From Clostridia bacterium (GTDB lineage Bacteria > Bacillota > Clostridia > Christensenellales > CAG-138): a stretch of DNA of 7,770 bases. A program made the position numbers and the translations under genes. Of the stretch, positions 5,794-7,770 are shown in pieces. Under the pieces are notes generated by a model. It was not told where the DNA came from. It ran no database searches and saw only the letters and a program-made list of their open reading frames with translations. The stretch covers positions 1 through 7,770 of the forward strand of contig JAEDJH010000061.1 of the NCBI GenBank assembly GCA_016296415.1, given 5' to 3'. The first letter of the stretch is position 1. Every line of letters begins with the position of its first letter.

Positions 5794-7560
5794 TTAAAAG
5801 TCAGCCATTCTTTCGGCTATTTCCGCCTCGGTAAGCTGCGTTATGTGCGTGGTTTCGACATTGTAAACCCGGTCGCACATGGAAAGCACGCTCGGGCGGT
5901 GCGTCACCACGATGCAGGTGCAGTTTTCGGATCTTTTCATTATGTTTGCCAGCACCCTGCGCTCGGTGGCTATATCGAGTGCGGAGGTCGCCTCGTCAAG
6001 CAGCATTATCGGAGCGTTCAGAAGCAGAGCCCTCGCTATCGCCAGCCTTTGCGACTGCCCTTCGGACAGCCCCTTTCCGTGCTCGCCCACCTCAAAATCA
6101 ATGCCGTCCCTGAGCTTGTCCACGAATTTGCCGGCGCAGGCAAGCTCCAGCACCGTCCGTATCTCGTCATCGTCCGCATCCTCGGACGCAAGGCTCATGT
6201 TTTCACGGATGCTTCCGGCGAATATCGTGTTTCCCTGCGGCACGTATGAGAAATATCTTCTCGTGTCCGCCGCTATTTCGTATTCGCCGCCGTCCCCGGT
6301 CACAAGCTTCACCGTACCGTCCGAAGGCTCAAGCAGCCCCAAAAGCAGCCTTACAAGCGTGGTTTTCCCCTCGCCCGTAGGCCCGACGATCGCTATTATC
6401 TCCCCCGGGTGCGCCTCTATGTTCACGTTTTCAAGCACCACGGTCTTGTCGTCCCTGTAAGCAAAGGTGACGTTTTCAAGCACCACGGAAAGGCTTTCCC
6501 CGACGTTGTCGAGCGTCCTTTCCGGTCGTTTTTCCCTCGGGAGAGACGTGACGTTCATTATTCGCCCTGCCGATGTTGCGGTTGACACGAGCGTCGGCAG
6601 CATTGAGGCAAGCGCCGTGAACGATGAAGAGACCGTACCGCTGAGCTGTAAAAACATAGTGAGCGTTCCGAAGTTTATTGCGCCCTTTTTCAAAAGATAC
6701 GCTCCCCAGCCAAAGCAGCCCGCAGATACGATAAGTCCGACGATCGACATGAACGACGACGTGAATACCGAGAAGCGGTTGTAGTCCATATACACGGTCT
6801 TATAGCTCTGCTGGAGCTTTCTCATTCTGCTGCCGAATATCCTGCCGGCGTCAAAAGCCTTTATGGATTGGAGGTTTTGCAGCGAATCGGCATGGAACGC
6901 CATTATCTCGCTGTCCGCCTCCTTCATCAGCCTGTTATGCTTTCTCATGCCGTAAATCACTATTTTGGACGCAACGAGCGTAAACGGTATGCCGAGCAGC
7001 GAAACGACCGCCATGGTCGGCTCAAAATACAGTATTATCGCAAGTGCGCCGACAAACTGAAACAGCGCCCCGATAAAGCCCGGTATAAACGATATTATGC
7101 TCCCTGACACTGCGGCAACGTCGCTGCTGAGTCGGTTTATGAGATCGCCGCTTCTGTACGAGCTTACCGACTCCCAGTCGGTACTCAAAAAGCTGTCGTA
7201 AACCTCCGCCTGTATGCCGTTTTTGACCTTTACGGTCATTGCGGCGGATATTCGGGAGGAGATCGCCTTTATTCCGATGGCAACGAGCGAAGCCCCCGCC
7301 AAAAGCAGCATCGCCTGCAAAAACGTCAGCCTGCCCTCGCCCGTTATTGCGTCGATTATGTATTTGGACGCCAGTCCCGAGAGCAGTCCGCTGCCCGTGG
7401 CGGTGACCGTAAGCACAAGCCCCATTATTACCGTGCCGAGGTATTTTTTGGTATAAGAAAGCATCCATGAGATTTCGTTTTTCATCTCACGAAGCGATAT
7501 TTTTTCCTTATTCTTACGGTTTTTTCCAAAAGCGCCGGCTATGTCGAGAGCCTCCCGCAT
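5794..7560 (-). CDS. ABC exporter half-transporter (fused membrane and ATPase domains)
   Basis: A 588-residue type I (B-family) exporter subunit with one membrane domain and one ATPase domain, normal family size; it should act as a dimer. Six membrane segments are plausible at about 42-64, 81-103, 155-175, 177-198, 265-289 and 296-320. The ATPase is complete: Walker A GPTGEGKTT (393-401), Q-loop Gln442 in YVPQGN, signature LSEGQ (498-502, Glu for the usual second Gly), Walker B IMLLDE (Asp522, Glu523), D-loop SALD and H-loop His554. No peptidase domain is present. The substrate (lipid, peptide or drug) cannot be inferred. The start is uncertain: ATG at 7558-7560 has no ribosome site before it, while GGGAGG lies just inside the gene; an internal ATG at 7483-7485 would give 563 residues and still keep all membrane segments. 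It has its own promoter and is separated by 68 bases from the phosphatase operon. Confidence 0.93.
   Translation of the reverse strand: MREALDIAGAFGKNRKNKEKISLREMKNEISWMLSYTKKYLGTVIMGLVLTVTATGSGLLSGLASKYIIDAITGEGRLTFLQAMLLLAGASLVAIGIKAISSRISAAMTVKVKNGIQAEVYDSFLSTDWESVSSYRSGDLINRLSSDVAAVSGSIISFIPGFIGALFQFVGALAIILYFEPTMAVVSLLGIPFTLVASKIVIYGMRKHNRLMKEADSEIMAFHADSLQNLQSIKAFDAGRIFGSRMRKLQQSYKTVYMDYNRFSVFTSSFMSIVGLIVSAGCFGWGAYLLKKGAINFGTLTMFLQLSGTVSSSFTALASMLPTLVSTATSAGRIMNVTSLPREKRPERTLDNVGESLSVVLENVTFAYRDDKTVVLENVNIEAHPGEIIAIVGPTGEGKTTLVRLLLGLLEPSDGTVKLVTGDGGEYEIAADTRRYFSYVPQGNTIFAGSIRENMSLASEDADDDEIRTVLELACAGKFVDKLRDGIDFEVGEHGKGLSEGQSQRLAIARALLLNAPIMLLDEATSALDIATERRVLANIMKRSENCTCIVVTHRPSVLSMCDRVYNVETTHITQLTEAEIAERMADF
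6425..6488 (-). repeat. 19-bp direct repeat within the ABC ATPase domain
   Basis: Bases 6425-6443 and 6470-6488 are identical, 45 bases apart. Both copies encode VVLENV (residues 359-364 and 374-379), the first two beta strands of the ATPase domain. The offset is exactly 15 codons, so recombination would stay in frame. Confidence 0.9.
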
Positions 7561-7573
7561 ACATATTCATACT

Positions 7574-7603
7574 ATTATATAGCAATGCCGCTTAAAAAGT
7601 AAA
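7574..7603 (-). promoter_or_regulatory. Probable promoter of the ABC exporter gene
   Basis: A perfect TATAAT lies at 7574-7579, preceded on the minus strand by TGCTA. The best -35 is TTTACT at 7598-7603 (4 of 6 consensus bases) with an 18-base spacer. Transcription would begin near 7567, only about 7 bases before the first ATG. Confidence 0.5.
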
Positions 7604-7604
7604 G

Positions 7605-7681
7605 AAAAACTGCCTGAAATCGTGCAATTAAGCCCCTTTTTTGCAAAAGTCGGCCCATTCACGGAAAAAGGCAGTGTTTTT
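7605..7681 (-). terminator. Possible long-loop terminator after the Cys/His-rich gene
   Basis: On the minus strand AAAAACACTGCC (7670-7681) can pair with GGCAGTTTTT (7605-7614), with one bulged base and a 55-base loop, followed by a T-rich run. The loop is unusually long, and a competing CCTTTTT/AAAAAGG pairing (7635-7641 with 7665-7671) shares bases with it. It is suggestive of a terminator rather than certain. Confidence 0.3.
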
Positions 7682-7704
7682 CGGGTATTTTCCGGCTGTT
7701 TAAG

Positions 7705-7770
7705 TTATTCGTGCTTACCGCAGCCGCAGCCGTCGTGGTGATGATGCTCGTGTCCGCAATCGCATTCACC
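7705..7770 (-). CDS. C-terminal end of a Cys/His-rich protein (partial)
   Basis: Only the last 21 codons and the TAA stop are inside the window; the gene continues beyond 7770. The residues are GECDCGHEHHHHDGCGCGKHE: four cysteines in two CxC pairs and six histidines, a likely metal-binding tail for nickel, zinc or copper. Such tails occur at the ends of SlyD-type peptidyl-prolyl isomerases, some DUF1292 proteins and metallochaperones; nothing here separates these. The reading frame is supported only by its composition and a stop followed by a non-coding gap. Confidence 0.6.
   Translation of the reverse strand, partial: GECDCGHEHHHHDGCGCGKHE

Noticed and set aside
7519..7575. Tiny minus-strand frame (MNMYAGGSRHSRRFWKKP) overlapping the ABC start, as a leader peptide
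   Set aside because: It begins before or at the predicted transcription start region, has no ribosome site and no attenuator structure follows it.

Overview
The window reads as chromosomal DNA of a Gram-positive Bacillota, most likely an uncultured gut-type Clostridia. The grounds are strong GGAGG-type ribosome sites, a PHP-family tyrosine phosphatase of the CpsB/CapC/YwqE type, BY-type tyrosine kinases, a single-membrane layout for the secreted protein, roughly balanced GC and frequent use of the ATA isoleucine codon. This lineage call is inference. Every gene I can support lies on the minus strand, so transcription runs from high to low coordinates.

In transcription order: the last 21 codons of a Cys/His-rich protein (7705-7770); a 144-base intergenic region with a possible terminator and a promoter; a complete half-type ABC exporter (5794-7560); a short intergenic region with a good promoter (5743-5771); then a compact four-gene unit. 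That unit is a CpsB-like phosphatase (4976-5725), a membrane-anchored protein with three Ig-like domains (4068-4949), a fused Wzz-type polysaccharide co-polymerase/BY-kinase with an extreme Tyr-Gly tail (kinase A, 2484-4064), and a second fused co-polymerase/kinase (kinase B, 1076-2503). Gaps inside the unit are 26, 3 and -20 bases, so it is almost certainly one operon. After an AT-rich gap comes an alpha/beta hydrolase (6-926) that probably has its own promoter.

The four-gene unit looks like the control module of an exopolysaccharide or capsule system. The kinases would set chain length and assembly through cycles of tyrosine autophosphorylation, the phosphatase would reset them, and the Ig-like protein would sit outside the membrane beside the extracellular loops of the kinases. 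Three things are unusual: two complete fused kinases in tandem with very different tails, a kinase A tail with 13 tyrosines in 26 residues built partly from a perfect 21-bp tandem repeat, and an uncharacterised Ig-like gene placed between phosphatase and kinases. No glycosyltransferase, flippase or polymerase is visible in the window, so the polysaccharide itself cannot be named.

I saw no tRNA, rRNA, CRISPR array, insertion sequence or attachment site. No stretch over 300 bases is free of genes.
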